A DNA stretch of 64,000 nucleotides from Pseudomonas mendocina (GTDB taxonomy: Bacteria > Pseudomonadota > Gammaproteobacteria > Pseudomonadales > Pseudomonadaceae). The notes beneath the pieces were generated by a model. It saw only the letters and a list, made by a program, of their open reading frames with translations. It searched no databases and was not told the DNA's origin. The stretch spans positions 4,154,001-4,218,000 of the forward strand of contig CP148074.1 in NCBI GenBank assembly GCA_037482215.1, given 5' to 3'. Position 1 is the stretch's first letter. Every line of letters starts with the position of its first letter. Below are positions 36,906-46,164 of this stretch, one piece after another. The position numbers and the translations under genes were made by a program.

Positions 36906-38555
36906 TCAGGCTACTGACGTCTGCTGTGCCAGCTCTCTGGCCATCTCACGCAGAACAAACTTCTGCACTTTGCCCGTGCTGGTTTTCGGCAGTTCGGTGA
37001 ACACCACGCAACCTGGAACCTTATACCGGGCGATGTGCTGCTGGCAGAACTCAATCACTTCTTTTTCACTGAGCACTGCCCCTGGCTTACAGGTTACGAA
37101 CGCACACGGCGTTTCACCCCAGCGCGCATGTGGCATGGCCACAACGGCGGCTTCCAAAATCAGCGGATGACGGTACAGAGCATCTTCAACTTCGATTGAA
37201 GAGATATTCTCACCACCGGAAATGATGATGTCCTTCGAGCGATCCTTAATCTCGACGTAGCCGTCTTCATGCCATACGGCCAAGTCGCCGGAATGGAACC
37301 AGCCACCTTCAAATGCTTCTGCCGTCGCGCTCGGATTCTTCAGGTAGCCCTTCATCACGATATTGCCGCGCATCATGATTTCGCCGATGGTCTGACCATC
37401 CTTTGGCACCGGCTGCATCGTATCCGGATCTGCCACCATCAGCCCTTCCAGCAATGCCGCACGAACGCCCTGACGGGACTTCAAGCGGGCACGTTTTTCC
37501 GGGGTCTCAGCATCCCACTCGGTCTTCCACTCGCAGGCCACGCTCGGGCCATAGGTTTCAGTCAGGCCGTAGACGTGAGTCACTTTGAAATCCAGGGCTT
37601 CCATGGCCTCAATGACCGAAGCGGGTGGCGCAGCGCCAGCCGTCAGCACTTTCACGGGCTGAGTTTTGAGCGCTTTAAGATTGTCGTCAGCATTGGCCAG
37701 CATGTTCAGCACAATCGGCGCACCACAGAAGTGGTCGACCTTATGCTCAGCAATGGCGGAGTAAATCGCATCGGCGCGCACATGACGCAAGCACACGTTC
37801 ACCCCGACATAGGCAGCCATCGCCCACGGGAAGCACCAGCCGTTGCAGTGGAACATCGGCAGTGTCCACAGATACACCGGAAAACGGTTCATGTCCCAGC
37901 ACAGGCCATTGGACAATGAGTTCAGGTGCGCACCACGGTGGTGATAAACCACACCTTTCGGGTTGCCGGTAGTGCCGGAGGTGTAGTTGAGGGAAATCGC
38001 TTGCCACTCGTCGGCAGGCATCTGCCACGGGTAATCCTCGTCACCTTCTTGGACCAATTCTTCGTAGGTCATCTGGCCGATCAGCTGGCCGCCCTGGTAC
38101 TCAGGATCATCAATACCAACAATCAGCGGACGCTTAGGCAGGTGACTGGTCGCACGCTGAACCAGCTCACCAAATTCCTTGTCTACGAGCACAACCTTGG
38201 CTTCACCGTGTTGAAGGATGAAGGCAATCGCCTCGGCGTCCAGACGGGTGTTAATGGCGTTCAGGACCGCGCCGCACATCGGAATACCGAAATGGGCTTC
38301 GAACATAGCCGGGCCGTTTGGCGCGACCACTGCAACGGTGTCCCCCAAGCCAATGCCGCGTTTAGACAGTGCAGAAGCCAGACGGATGCAGCGCGTGTAG
38401 GTCTGCCCCCAGGTCTGACGCAGGGCACCGTTCACCACGGCCAGGCGTTGTGGATAAACATTGGCTGCGCGCTCCAGGAAACTCAGAGGGCTCAGGGCCT
38501 GAAAGTTGGCCGCTTCGCGAGGCATACCAAATTCGTAGGGGTTTACGTTGTGCAT
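36906..38555 (-). CDS. Acyl-CoA synthetase (AMP-forming), AlkK/DmdB-like
   Basis: 549 residues of the ANL superfamily: activates a carboxylic acid as acyl-AMP, then forms the CoA thioester. Motifs: P-loop LNYTSGTTGNPKGVVYHHRG (about 183-202), THVYGLTETYGP (adenine site), GWFHSGDLAVWHEDGYVEIKDR (hinge), and the catalytic lysine in SGGENISSIEVEDAL...KTSTGKVQKF. The LPMFHCNGWCFPW stretch is typical of the medium-chain acyl-CoA ligase/methylmercaptopropionate-CoA ligase subgroup. The substrate is probably a medium-chain or branched acid. Divergent from fabY, with a 235-base promoter region. Confidence 0.9.
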   Translation of the reverse strand: MHNVNPYEFGMPREAANFQALSPLSFLERAANVYPQRLAVVNGALRQTWGQTYTRCIRLASALSKRGIGLGDTVAVVAPNGPAMFEAHFGIPMCGAVLNAINTRLDAEAIAFILQHGEAKVVLVDKEFGELVQRATSHLPKRPLIVGIDDPEYQGGQLIGQMTYEELVQEGDEDYPWQMPADEWQAISLNYTSGTTGNPKGVVYHHRGAHLNSLSNGLCWDMNRFPVYLWTLPMFHCNGWCFPWAMAAYVGVNVCLRHVRADAIYSAIAEHKVDHFCGAPIVLNMLANADDNLKALKTQPVKVLTAGAAPPASVIEAMEALDFKVTHVYGLTETYGPSVACEWKTEWDAETPEKRARLKSRQGVRAALLEGLMVADPDTMQPVPKDGQTIGEIMMRGNIVMKGYLKNPSATAEAFEGGWFHSGDLAVWHEDGYVEIKDRSKDIIISGGENISSIEVEDALYRHPLILEAAVVAMPHARWGETPCAFVTCKPGAVLSEKEVIEFCQQHIARYKVPGCVVFTELPKTSTGKVQKFVLREMARELAQQTSVA

Positions 38556-38790
38556 TGTTCTTCTCCAGCAAAACTGTGCAAACCGTATCAGTTGAGCGGT
38601 TCCGACGAACTTCTACCTTCGTCGCAGCCCGTGACTTACAAGTCATAAAATTCGTCTGCATAGGCATCCAAATGTCAAAATGGGTGCCAAAAGGGGGAAA
38701 TTAGCCTCGCTAATGCGCCCAGGGCATAAAAGCAAGCTGGCATAGATTCATCTGAGCTTGTCTGCCGTTATTTATTGAAGGAGTGATCGA

Positions 38791-40701
38791 GTGACCTCTC
38801 GCCTGCCTGTAATTGTTGGTTTTGGTGGATATAACGCTGCAGGGCGCAGCTCCTTCCACCATGGTTTCCGCCGTACCGTGCTGGAATCCATGGACAGCCT
38901 TGCGCGTCAGCAGACGTTGGCCGGTCTTGCCCAGATGATGAAACTGGTGACCGTTGTGGATGGCGAATACCGCGACGAGAACGACCAGCCGGTAACGCTT
39001 GCTGAAATCGACAGCCGCTATGCCGAACAAATTCTGGCAGGCACCCTGGTACGTCGCCTTGAAGCTCAACACCTCGATCCTGATGCGGCCTTCTGGCAAA
39101 AAAACATCAGCATCAGCCCCAGCGAAGGCAGCTCGATTAGCTTTGTCACTCAGCGCAAGCAACTGCCTGAACCGCTGCCGGAAAACTGGTCGGTTCAAGA
39201 GCTAAACGCCAGCGAAGTTCAGGTCACCCTGCATGACAGCTGCGACTTCAAGGTCAACAGCTACCGCCCGCTTGCAGTGAAATCCGCCGGTCAATTGCCG
39301 ACCGGTTTCGAACCTGCCGAACATTACAACTCCCGCTTCCACCCGCGCGGTCTGGCTATGACCGTGGTCGGCGTCACAGATGCCCTGCGCTCGGTAGGTA
39401 TCGAGTGGCAGCAGATCGCTCAGCAGCTTGCCCCTGATCAAGTCGCCGTATTCGCTGGCAGCGTTATGAGCCAGCTGGACGATAACGGCTACGCAGGCAT
39501 GATGCAGTCGCGCCTCAAAGGTGGGCGTGTCACCGCGAAACAACTCGCCTTGGGCCTGAACACCATGCCCGCGGACTTTATCAACGCCTACGTGCTGGGC
39601 AGCGTCGGCACCACCGGTAGCATCACCGGCGCCTGCGCCACCTTCCTGTACAACCTGCAGAAAGGTGTTGAGCAGATTGCCAGTGGCAAGGCTCGTTTGG
39701 TTATCGTCGGTAACAGTGAAGCGCCGCTGACTCAGGAATGCATCGAAGGCTATGGCGCCATGGGCGCACTGGCCACTGAAGATGGCCTGCGCCAGATCGA
39801 AGGCAAAGACGATGTGGACTTCCGCCGCGCCAGCCGCCCGTTCGGTGAGAACTGCGGTTTCACCCTGGCCGAAGCCTGCCAGTTTGTCGTGCTGATGGAT
39901 GACGAACTGGCCCTGCAACTGGGTGCCGACATCCACGGTGCGGTGACGGATGTGTTCATCAACGCCGACGGCTTCAAAAAATCCATTTCCGCCCCTGGCC
40001 CAGGTAACTACCTGACCGTGGCCAAGGCCGTTGCCAGTGCCGTGCAAATTCTTGGCATTGACGCTGTGCGCGAGCGCAGCTTCGTCCACGCCCACGGTTC
40101 GAGCACCCCGGCTAACCGCGTAACTGAATCGGAAATCCTTGATCGCGTTGCCAGCGCCTTCGATATCAGTAACTGGCCAGTAACCGCTGCCAAGGCATTC
40201 GTCGGCCACTCCCTGGCCACTGCCAGCGGAGATCAACTGATCTCAGCACTGGGTAGTTTCAAGTACGGCATCATCCCCGGCATCAAGACCATTGATGCGG
40301 TGGCGGATGATGTGTTCCAGGATCACCTGAGCATCTCCACTCAGGATCGCACGTTGCAACCGCAGCAGCTGGATGCCTGCTTTATCAACTCCAAAGGCTT
40401 TGGCGGCAACAACGCCAGCGCCGTAGTACTGGCTCCGCACGTGGCTGAGCGCATGCTGCGCAAACGTCATGGTGAAGCAGCCTTTGCCGATTACGTGACC
40501 CGCCGCGAAGTCACCCGCGCAGCAGCGCAGGCTTATGACGAAAAAGCCCTCAAAGGCCAGCTGGATGTGATCTACAACTTCGGCAATGACATGATCAACG
40601 ATAAAGAAATCGAGATCAGTCAGGAGCAAATCAAGGTCCCAGGCTTCGAGCAGCCGCTGGTGTACAGCAAAGACAGCCGCTACAGCGACATGATCGACTG
40701 A
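38791..40701 (+). CDS. fabY: Beta-ketoacyl-ACP synthase FabY
   Basis: Condenses acetyl-CoA with malonyl-ACP to start fatty acid synthesis; in P. aeruginosa FabY replaces FabH as the main initiating enzyme. 636 residues from a GTG with AAGGAG seven bases upstream. The thiolase fold has catalytic Cys in TGSITGACATFLYN (about 287), first His in FVHAHGSSTPANR (about 435) and second His in KAFVGHSLATASGD (about 472), a Cys-His-His triad. GGNNASAVVLAP is the C-terminal glycine loop. The long N-terminus (VGFGGYNAAGRSSFHHGFRR) is characteristic of FabY. Followed by its own terminator. Confidence 0.93.
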   Translation: MTSRLPVIVGFGGYNAAGRSSFHHGFRRTVLESMDSLARQQTLAGLAQMMKLVTVVDGEYRDENDQPVTLAEIDSRYAEQILAGTLVRRLEAQHLDPDAAFWQKNISISPSEGSSISFVTQRKQLPEPLPENWSVQELNASEVQVTLHDSCDFKVNSYRPLAVKSAGQLPTGFEPAEHYNSRFHPRGLAMTVVGVTDALRSVGIEWQQIAQQLAPDQVAVFAGSVMSQLDDNGYAGMMQSRLKGGRVTAKQLALGLNTMPADFINAYVLGSVGTTGSITGACATFLYNLQKGVEQIASGKARLVIVGNSEAPLTQECIEGYGAMGALATEDGLRQIEGKDDVDFRRASRPFGENCGFTLAEACQFVVLMDDELALQLGADIHGAVTDVFINADGFKKSISAPGPGNYLTVAKAVASAVQILGIDAVRERSFVHAHGSSTPANRVTESEILDRVASAFDISNWPVTAAKAFVGHSLATASGDQLISALGSFKYGIIPGIKTIDAVADDVFQDHLSISTQDRTLQPQQLDACFINSKGFGGNNASAVVLAPHVAERMLRKRHGEAAFADYVTRREVTRAAAQAYDEKALKGQLDVIYNFGNDMINDKEIEISQEQIKVPGFEQPLVYSKDSRYSDMID

Positions 40702-40745
40702 TTTGGGTACAGCCCCTTGAAATTGGGCTGTGCTGCTCACCTAAG

Positions 40746-40783
40746 AAAAATGCCGTAGTCCTGCCGAGGGCTACGGCATTTTT
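40746..40783 (+). terminator. Intrinsic terminator of fabY
   Basis: AAAAATGCCGTAG and CTACGGCATTTTT form a strong stem, with an inner CCT/AGG extension, ending in a T tract 45 bases after the stop. Confidence 0.88.
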
Positions 40784-40911
40784 GCTTCAGCTATTAATCG
40801 TGCCGATCAACCTGAAGCCGTGCCAACACATGACGTTTGTCAGACCTGACTCAACCTGTAGAAAGGAATTTCCCCCTCTTCAAAGGGGTTCCGGTCAGAA
40901 GCGGAGCTCAC

Positions 40912-40935
40912 TGTAGCAGCGACGTCAGTCGCGAA
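40912..40935. repeat. Single degenerate REP-like element
   Basis: TGTAGCAGCGACGTCAGTCGCGAA resembles one arm of the paired REP elements at 14938 and 55049. It lies just beyond the cysQ 3' end. Confidence 0.5.
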
Positions 40936-40955
40936 CCTGCACGAGCACATCAGGC

Positions 40956-41789
40956 TCAGGCCAAACAACGGGCCAGTGCAATCAGATCCGAGCGCCATGC
41001 AGCCGATGCAGGCAACGCCAAAAAGTAAGGATTAAGCAGCGACTCGCGGGCTTCATAGGTCAGCGTTTCACCTTGCAAGGTCAGCACCTCACCGCCTGCG
41101 CCCTCAAGCACACCTTGCGCTGCCGCTGTATCCCACTGGGATGTCGGAGCCAACCGTGGGTAGCAATCAGCTTGGCCCTCAGCCAGCAGACAGAACTTAA
41201 GGGAGCTGCCTATATTGGCTAACTTCAGCTCGCCAAAGCGTTCGGCGAGACCTTGAAGCAGGCTTTCTTGTTGCGGGCTGGAGTGACGCTTACTGGCCAC
41301 CAGAGTGAAGGCTTCTGCCGGAGCTTCACGCACCAAGATCGCCTGTGGCTCGCCAGCGGCCTCACAAACAAATGCGCCAAGACCAGCACCACCGTAATAG
41401 CAGCGACCAGTGGCTGGAACGCCAACCACGCCAAAGACCACGCGCCCCTGCTCGATCAGAGCAATATTTACGGTGAACTCGTCAGAGCCGGAAATAAACT
41501 CCTTGGTGCCGTCCAGCGGGTCGACCAGCCACCAGCGCTGCCATTGCTGACGTTCGCCGAGGGTAATGTCCGCCGCCTCCTCTGACAGCACCGGCACGTC
41601 TGGCAGTAATGCACGCAGCCCGGCGTCGAGAATGTGGTGGGCTGCCATATCTGCAGCGGTCACGGGTGAAGCATCGGCCTTTTCCAGCACCTCTACGTCT
41701 GCACGCCAAAACGGCAGGATCGCAGCCCCCGCCTCGCGCACCAGCGCCACCAGCGCACTCACCTGCTGGGCATTGAGAGGTGTGCTCAC
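40956..41789 (-). CDS. cysQ: 3'(2'),5'-bisphosphate nucleotidase
   Basis: Removes the 3'-phosphate from PAP, a toxic by-product of sulfate assimilation. 277 residues of the inositol monophosphatase superfamily. Metal sites: DASPVTAADMAAH, LSEEAADI, and the signature WWLVDPLDGTKEFISGSDEFTVNIALIE. The second signature region, TSQWDTAAAQGVLEGAGGEV, gives the last Asp. Start is a GTG overlapping the nudE stop (GTGA, 41786-41789), so translation is coupled; the nudE-cysQ pair is conserved. Confidence 0.94.
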   Translation of the reverse strand: MSTPLNAQQVSALVALVREAGAAILPFWRADVEVLEKADASPVTAADMAAHHILDAGLRALLPDVPVLSEEAADITLGERQQWQRWWLVDPLDGTKEFISGSDEFTVNIALIEQGRVVFGVVGVPATGRCYYGGAGLGAFVCEAAGEPQAILVREAPAEAFTLVASKRHSSPQQESLLQGLAERFGELKLANIGSSLKFCLLAEGQADCYPRLAPTSQWDTAAAQGVLEGAGGEVLTLQGETLTYEARESLLNPYFLALPASAAWRSDLIALARCLA

Positions 41790-42352
41790 AGGCTGAAGCT
41801 CCCACGTTTAGTCAGCAGATCGCGCACTAGGTACAGCGCGGCCAGTGCGCGCCCCTCCGTGAATTGAGGGTGTTGTACCAACTCGGCGAGGTCGCGCAGG
41901 TTAACCCGATCCAAGCCCATTGGCTCCGGCTCATCGCCCGGCAAACGCTCTTCATACAGGTCCGAGGCCAGCACCACCTGGATTTTCTGACTCATATAGC
42001 CCGGTGACAGGCTCAGCTCGGCAATAAGCTCGAGATGGCGTGCGCCAAAGCCTGCCTCCTCTTTCAGCTCACGGTTGGCAGCGTCCAGCACATCCTCACC
42101 CGGCTCAATCAGCCCTTTAGGCAGCGACAGTTGGTAGTCGTCCGTGCCACCGCAATACTCCTCAACCAGCAGGGCATGCTCGGCGTCGGCCATGGCCACC
42201 ACCATCACCGCACCATAACCGCTCCCCTTACCCACGAGGCGCTCATAGGTGCGCTCCACGCCATTGCTGAAACGCAGTTGCAGCTCTTCAACCCGAAATA
42301 AACGGCTGCTGGCAACAATTTCACGGGCAAGGACTGTGGGCTTCTGGCGCAT
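41786..42352 (-). CDS. nudE: ADP compounds hydrolase NudE
   Basis: Nudix hydrolase acting on NADH, ADP-ribose and Ap3A-type dinucleotides. 188 residues from ATG 42352, which has AGGAG seven bases upstream; an open frame to 42388 is an unconserved extension. The Nudix box GLIEPGEDVLDAANRELKEEAGFGA is intact, with the family's VVAMADAEHALLVEEYCGGTDDYQLSLPKG before it. Cotranscribed with cysQ and divergent from yrfG. Confidence 0.93.
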   Translation of the reverse strand: MRQKPTVLAREIVASSRLFRVEELQLRFSNGVERTYERLVGKGSGYGAVMVVAMADAEHALLVEEYCGGTDDYQLSLPKGLIEPGEDVLDAANRELKEEAGFGARHLELIAELSLSPGYMSQKIQVVLASDLYEERLPGDEPEPMGLDRVNLRDLAELVQHPQFTEGRALAALYLVRDLLTKRGSFSL

Positions 42353-42544
42353 GGTACTGCTCCTGGGTAAGACAGAACGGGCTATCATAACGCGGCTTAA
42401 CCGATTATCTGCGCCTGAGATGACATGAAATTTTCAGGACGATAGCACCACATACTTACTCCTAGGCCAAGGGTGTTATCCCCATGAAAATGCGTCACCT
42501 ATCCTGGACAGATACGCCCCGGCTCACCGATCGAAGACCACCAC

Positions 42545-43207
42545 ATGCCTGCTTTGCCTTGGAATGACATAGACACCGTCCTGCTGGATATGGACGGCAC
42601 CTTGCTTGATCTGCATTTCGACAACCACTTCTGGCTGGAACACCTACCCCAGCGCTATGCAGAACATCACGGTATCAGCCGCGAGCTTGCCGATGCAGAA
42701 CTGATGCCGCTGTTCCGTGAGCATGCAGGCAAGCTGACTTGGTATTGCACCGACTTCTGGAGCCGGGAACTCAACCTGTCGATTCGCGACCTCAAACGCG
42801 AAGTGGCGCACCTCATCGCACTGCGCCCTGACGCAGACACCTTCCTCGCTGCCATCCGCAACGCGGGCAAGAAGGTCGTACTCATCACCAACGCGCACCG
42901 GGATTCACTGTCACTGAAGATGGAGCGGGTTGAGCTGGCACCTTTCTTTGACCGCCTGATCAGCTCCCACGACTACGGTTTCCCCAAAGAGGACCAACAG
43001 TTCTGGCATGCCCTACAGGCCGACTTTGCGTTTGAGCCCGGCCGCAGCCTGTTCATTGATGACAGCCTGCCGATTCTGCGCAGCGCGGGACAATATGGCG
43101 TTGCACACCTACTCGCCATCCGCCAACCGGATAGCCGTGGTGCGTTAAAGGCAACAGAAGAATTTGATGCAGTAGAAGACTACCGCCAACTGATTAGCGG
43201 TTTATAA
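42545..43207 (+). CDS. yrfG: GMP/IMP nucleotidase YrfG
   Basis: HAD-superfamily IA phosphatase that dephosphorylates purine 5'-monophosphates. 220 residues: motif I VLLDMDGTLLDLHFDNHFW (nucleophile Asp about 14), motif II VVLITNAHRDSL, motif III lysine in FPKEDQQFWHAL, and motif IV SLFIDDSLPILRSA. LAIRQPDSRG near the end is typical of YrfG. The yrfG-nudE-cysQ neighbourhood is conserved in pseudomonads. Confidence 0.92.
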   Translation: MPALPWNDIDTVLLDMDGTLLDLHFDNHFWLEHLPQRYAEHHGISRELADAELMPLFREHAGKLTWYCTDFWSRELNLSIRDLKREVAHLIALRPDADTFLAAIRNAGKKVVLITNAHRDSLSLKMERVELAPFFDRLISSHDYGFPKEDQQFWHALQADFAFEPGRSLFIDDSLPILRSAGQYGVAHLLAIRQPDSRGALKATEEFDAVEDYRQLISGL

Positions 43208-43215
43208 GGCGAGAA

Positions 43216-43242
43216 AGCAGGCGGACCTTGCGACCGCCTGCT
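43216..43242. terminator. Hairpin between convergent yrfG and kbp
   Basis: AGCAGGCGG and CCGCCTGCT arms with a nine-base loop occupy the 46-base gap between the two stop codons. No U run; probably a bidirectional transcript barrier. Confidence 0.6.
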
Positions 43243-43253
43243 CTGATGCGCAA

Positions 43254-43691
43254 TTACTCAGGAATGCGCAGGACCTGGCCCGGATAGATTTTGTCCGGGT
43301 GAGTCAGCATCGGCTTGTTCGCTTCGAAAATTTTCGGATACAGGTTGGCATTACCGTACTCAGCCTTGGCAATCGCGCTCAAGGTGTCGCCCTTCTTCAC
43401 GGTGACAAAGCGAGCAGCTGCAGCCGGAGTGGCCACGGTGATCTGGTCTTCCACTTCAGACACGCCAGCCACGTTACCAAGCGCCAGCAGGATCTTCTCC
43501 TTCTCCTCCTGAGTGGCCACTTCGCCCTTGGCGATTACCTTCTCCCCTTCAACGCTGACTTGGATGTTCGGGTTACCCAGACCAACCTGCTTCACGTGCT
43601 CAGTCAGCGACTCGGCGGCTTGTGCCTCCTGCCCTACCAACGACTCCCACAGCTTGGTACCTGCTTCTTTAACAAATGAGAACAGACTCAT
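43254..43691 (-). CDS. kbp: LysM/BON-domain potassium-binding protein
   Basis: 145 residues from ATG 43691 (MSLFSFVKEAGTKLWESLVG), with AGAGGAA just upstream; an open frame to 43832 adds unconserved residues. The BON domain is at about 30-85 (LGNPNIQVSVEGEKVIAKGEVATQEEKEKILLA) and a C-terminal LysM domain at about 95-143 (VTVKKGDTLSAIAKAEYGNA...YPGQVLRIPE). No signal peptide, matching E. coli Kbp (YgaU, 149 residues), a cytoplasmic K+ sensor-type protein. Confidence 0.92.
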   Translation of the reverse strand: MSLFSFVKEAGTKLWESLVGQEAQAAESLTEHVKQVGLGNPNIQVSVEGEKVIAKGEVATQEEKEKILLALGNVAGVSEVEDQITVATPAAAARFVTVKKGDTLSAIAKAEYGNANLYPKIFEANKPMLTHPDKIYPGQVLRIPE

Positions 43692-44091
43692 AAGGTTTCC
43701 TCTTAATCCTTGGAAATAGACCGGAGCACCCGGAAGGAGAAGTCTAGACCGAAAACTCTGAAATATCTGCCCATTTACCGCACCACTTATGAAGTCGTAC
43801 CCATATTCAAGATAAATATCAGCGATATCCAAATGTCATATGGACAGCATAAGCGACCAAAAAATTATGCAGTTTTTTAGAACAACTATTTCGCCGTTAA
43901 AGCTGCTGTAAACGGTTGAACCCCTCTGTACGGAAAGGTCTACTGAGGGCCTTAGGAAACTTCTGACAGATAGATGCAATGGAAATTGTCGGTTTGTCAG
44001 GCCGCAACACCCACGTTTTTAAATGGGGTTCAGCAACGATCTCGATCGAGATGATTTTCCTAAGCGCAACCTGATAAATAGGAGATTTATC
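43692..44091. other. AT-rich divergent intergenic region
   Basis: 400 bases between the divergent kbp and VOC-like genes. It is markedly AT-rich around 43790-43900. I see no supported gene; a minus-strand frame at 43897-44262 runs over the VOC-like gene and is judged a shadow. Promoters for both genes must lie here, but no clear consensus pair was identified. Confidence 0.4.
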
Positions 44092-44940
44092 ATGTCTGAT
44101 AAAGCCATAGCCGTTGGCAACGGCCCTCAATATGCGCTCCCGCATGTATTTATGTTTCCGCAACAACTGCCGGTATTTGTCGAAAAATTCAGCAGCGCTT
44201 TCGATGGCACGTCTGACCCTATCAGCGATCTGAACCTGGCTCCGGTTCCCGCTGTTATGCAATTTACTGATGTGTACTCGCGGGTTGGTGCAATCTCAGC
44301 TCAGGCTTACAAAGACAACGCACCGCCCTTTCCAATGGGTAAGGAGAGTGTCGGCTTCGCTGTGATTGATATGGATAAAGCCATCGAAGCGGCCCTGCGT
44401 GTTGGTGCGAAGGTCTTAAGACGCTGGCTAGTGGGCAGTAATGGAGAGGCCATGCTGGAGTGGCCGGGCGGCGTGCGTATTCAGTTTTATTCGTATGCAG
44501 GCGAAGCACCGGACATGCCAATTCGGGACTCTGTCTCCAATACCCGCTACTACCTCAGCCACGATAACGCAGCGCAATTCATAACCACGTTTATCAATGC
44601 AACTGCCGGTGAAATCATCAGAGATGGTTACTACCCCTCAGAGGAAATCGGCATTCCGGGAGCAATGTTCCGCAGGGTTCAAATAGCATCAACGCTGGGC
44701 AATATAAACATTATTGGGGTAACAGCTGAGATCCGCGACAAGCTGGTTTATCCGTATACCGATATCAAAACTGACTTCAATGTTGATGACATTGATTCAG
44801 TTATTGAGAAAGCTGAACAGGCAGGTGTCGATATTCTGTTGCGCCCTGAGTACACCGACCCTGACTTCCGTCGCGCAATACTCCGATTCCCCGGTGAATA
44901 TGTGATCGAAGTTCATCAGAAGCCCAATCTGTTCTCCTAA
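44092..44940 (+). CDS. Orphan protein with VOC (glyoxalase/dioxygenase-fold)-like modules
   Basis: 282 residues from ATG 44092, which has TAGGAG nine bases upstream (an in-frame ATG at 44023 has none). The segment about 70-145 (ESVGFAVIDMDKAIEAALRVG...GGVRIQFYSY) and the C-terminal 235-280 (FNVDDIDSVIEKAEQAGVDI...RFPGEYVIEVHQ) have the alternating beta-alpha-beta pattern and terminal I-E-V-H of vicinal-oxygen-chelate modules, so two modules are likely. I do not recognise the family, and metal ligands are not certain. Composition is more AT-rich than neighbours, and no operon partner is present: possibly acquired. Confidence 0.5.
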   Translation: MSDKAIAVGNGPQYALPHVFMFPQQLPVFVEKFSSAFDGTSDPISDLNLAPVPAVMQFTDVYSRVGAISAQAYKDNAPPFPMGKESVGFAVIDMDKAIEAALRVGAKVLRRWLVGSNGEAMLEWPGGVRIQFYSYAGEAPDMPIRDSVSNTRYYLSHDNAAQFITTFINATAGEIIRDGYYPSEEIGIPGAMFRRVQIASTLGNINIIGVTAEIRDKLVYPYTDIKTDFNVDDIDSVIEKAEQAGVDILLRPEYTDPDFRRAILRFPGEYVIEVHQKPNLFS

Positions 44941-44956
44941 AGAGTTATATAACTCT
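44941..44956. repeat. Perfect 16-base AT-rich palindrome after the VOC-like gene
   Basis: AGAGTTATATAACTCT starts directly after the stop codon. Low GC makes it a poor terminator; it could be a binding site or a weak 3' hairpin. Confidence 0.35.
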
Positions 44957-45147
44957 ACTCAATTACGCACGATTTAGTTCTCTCGTACGCATACAGATTT
45001 CCATCACTCCGGGCCATTATCACTATGGCCCCAAGACTCTATCCATCTCCATATGGCCATGGGCATGCGTAGAATCTTTTCTGCCCGCCCAACCTGAACA
45101 ACGCACCTGCTAGAATCCGCTGATTCGTGTATTGGCAGGGTGTTGGG

Positions 45148-46032
45148 ATGGATATCAAGCAACTGAAGTTTCTAATCGCGCTGGATGAAACCCGGCATTT
45201 CGGCCAAGCCGCCGCCCGCTGCCACATCACCCAACCGACGCTGTCCATGCGCCTGCGCCAACTTGAAGACGAACTCGGTTTTGAACTGGTGCGTCGGGGG
45301 CAGCGTTTCGAAGGATTCAGCCCTGAAGGTGAACGCATTCTGGCTTGGGCCCGCAGCGTCATGGCGGCCCACGACGGCCTGCATGCAGAGGCAGCAGCCT
45401 GCCGGGGTCAACTGATCGGCACCCTGCGCCTGGGTGTTGTGCCCTTGGCGGGTGTTGACCCGATGTTACTCGTGCAAGCATTCGCCCAAGAACACAGCGG
45501 CCTGAACTTTCGCCTGTTTTCCCTGAGCAGTGAGCGCATCCTGGAAGGGCTGCAAAGCAACCAACTGGATTTGGGCATTTCCTACCTGGACCGGTTGGAC
45601 CGTGAACACTTCGACAGCATCGAGCTGGCTGAAACCCGCATGGGCCTGCTGTATGACCAGCGACACTTTCAGTTTGAACAGGCGTCCATTACTTGGGACA
45701 AGTTGGCAGAGCTGCCGCTGGGGCTCCTGACCAGTGGCATGCACTTTCGTCAGTCCATTGATCACAACTTCCGCTCTCGCGGCCTGAGCCCTTCTGCCAG
45801 GCTGGAAACAGACGCTGTGCACCAGCTTTTACAGGCCGTTAACGCCGGTCTGTGCTGCGCCATCATGCCCATGAACAGTGGCCTGCACGAGATCACCCGG
45901 CATCAGGCGCTGCTCCCTATTGAGGATGCCCACACCCTCTCTCCACTGGGCCTGATCATTCGCAAAAGCGAACCTCGTTCCGCCCTAGCCGCCGCCTGTT
46001 TTGAAGAGGGGCGCCGCTTTTCAAAGGCATAA
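45148..46032 (+). CDS. LysR-family transcriptional regulator
   Basis: 294 residues starting MDIKQLKFLIALDETRHFGQ. The N-terminal winged helix-turn-helix is at about 1-60, with AAARCHITQPTLSMRLRQLE as the recognition segment; the substrate-binding domain follows from about 90 (GTLRLGVVPLAGVDPMLLVQAF). Codons before 45148 are not conserved in the family. It lies upstream of and on the same strand as fdhD and the YdeP-type oxidoreductase, so it may control them. The effector is unknown. Confidence 0.88.
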   Translation: MDIKQLKFLIALDETRHFGQAAARCHITQPTLSMRLRQLEDELGFELVRRGQRFEGFSPEGERILAWARSVMAAHDGLHAEAAACRGQLIGTLRLGVVPLAGVDPMLLVQAFAQEHSGLNFRLFSLSSERILEGLQSNQLDLGISYLDRLDREHFDSIELAETRMGLLYDQRHFQFEQASITWDKLAELPLGLLTSGMHFRQSIDHNFRSRGLSPSARLETDAVHQLLQAVNAGLCCAIMPMNSGLHEITRHQALLPIEDAHTLSPLGLIIRKSEPRSALAAACFEEGRRFSKA

Positions 46033-46164
46033 GCGCCACCTAAACGACCAGTTCGCCTCATCAATAGACAGTTTCGATCAAAAAATCAGCAGCAGCGATT
46101 AGACGCGTCATTAGCAGCACTCTAGGCTTGCAGTATCACCTGTAAGCCGTGAGATGAACGTCCC

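Noticed and set aside
39202..40236. 344-codon open frame antisense to fabY
   Set aside because: Shadow of fabY, with composition explained by codon bias and no ribosome-binding site or conserved motif.
43897..44262. 121-codon minus-strand frame upstream of and over the VOC-like gene
   Set aside because: It overlaps the start of a better-supported gene with a good ribosome-binding site and has no recognisable domain.
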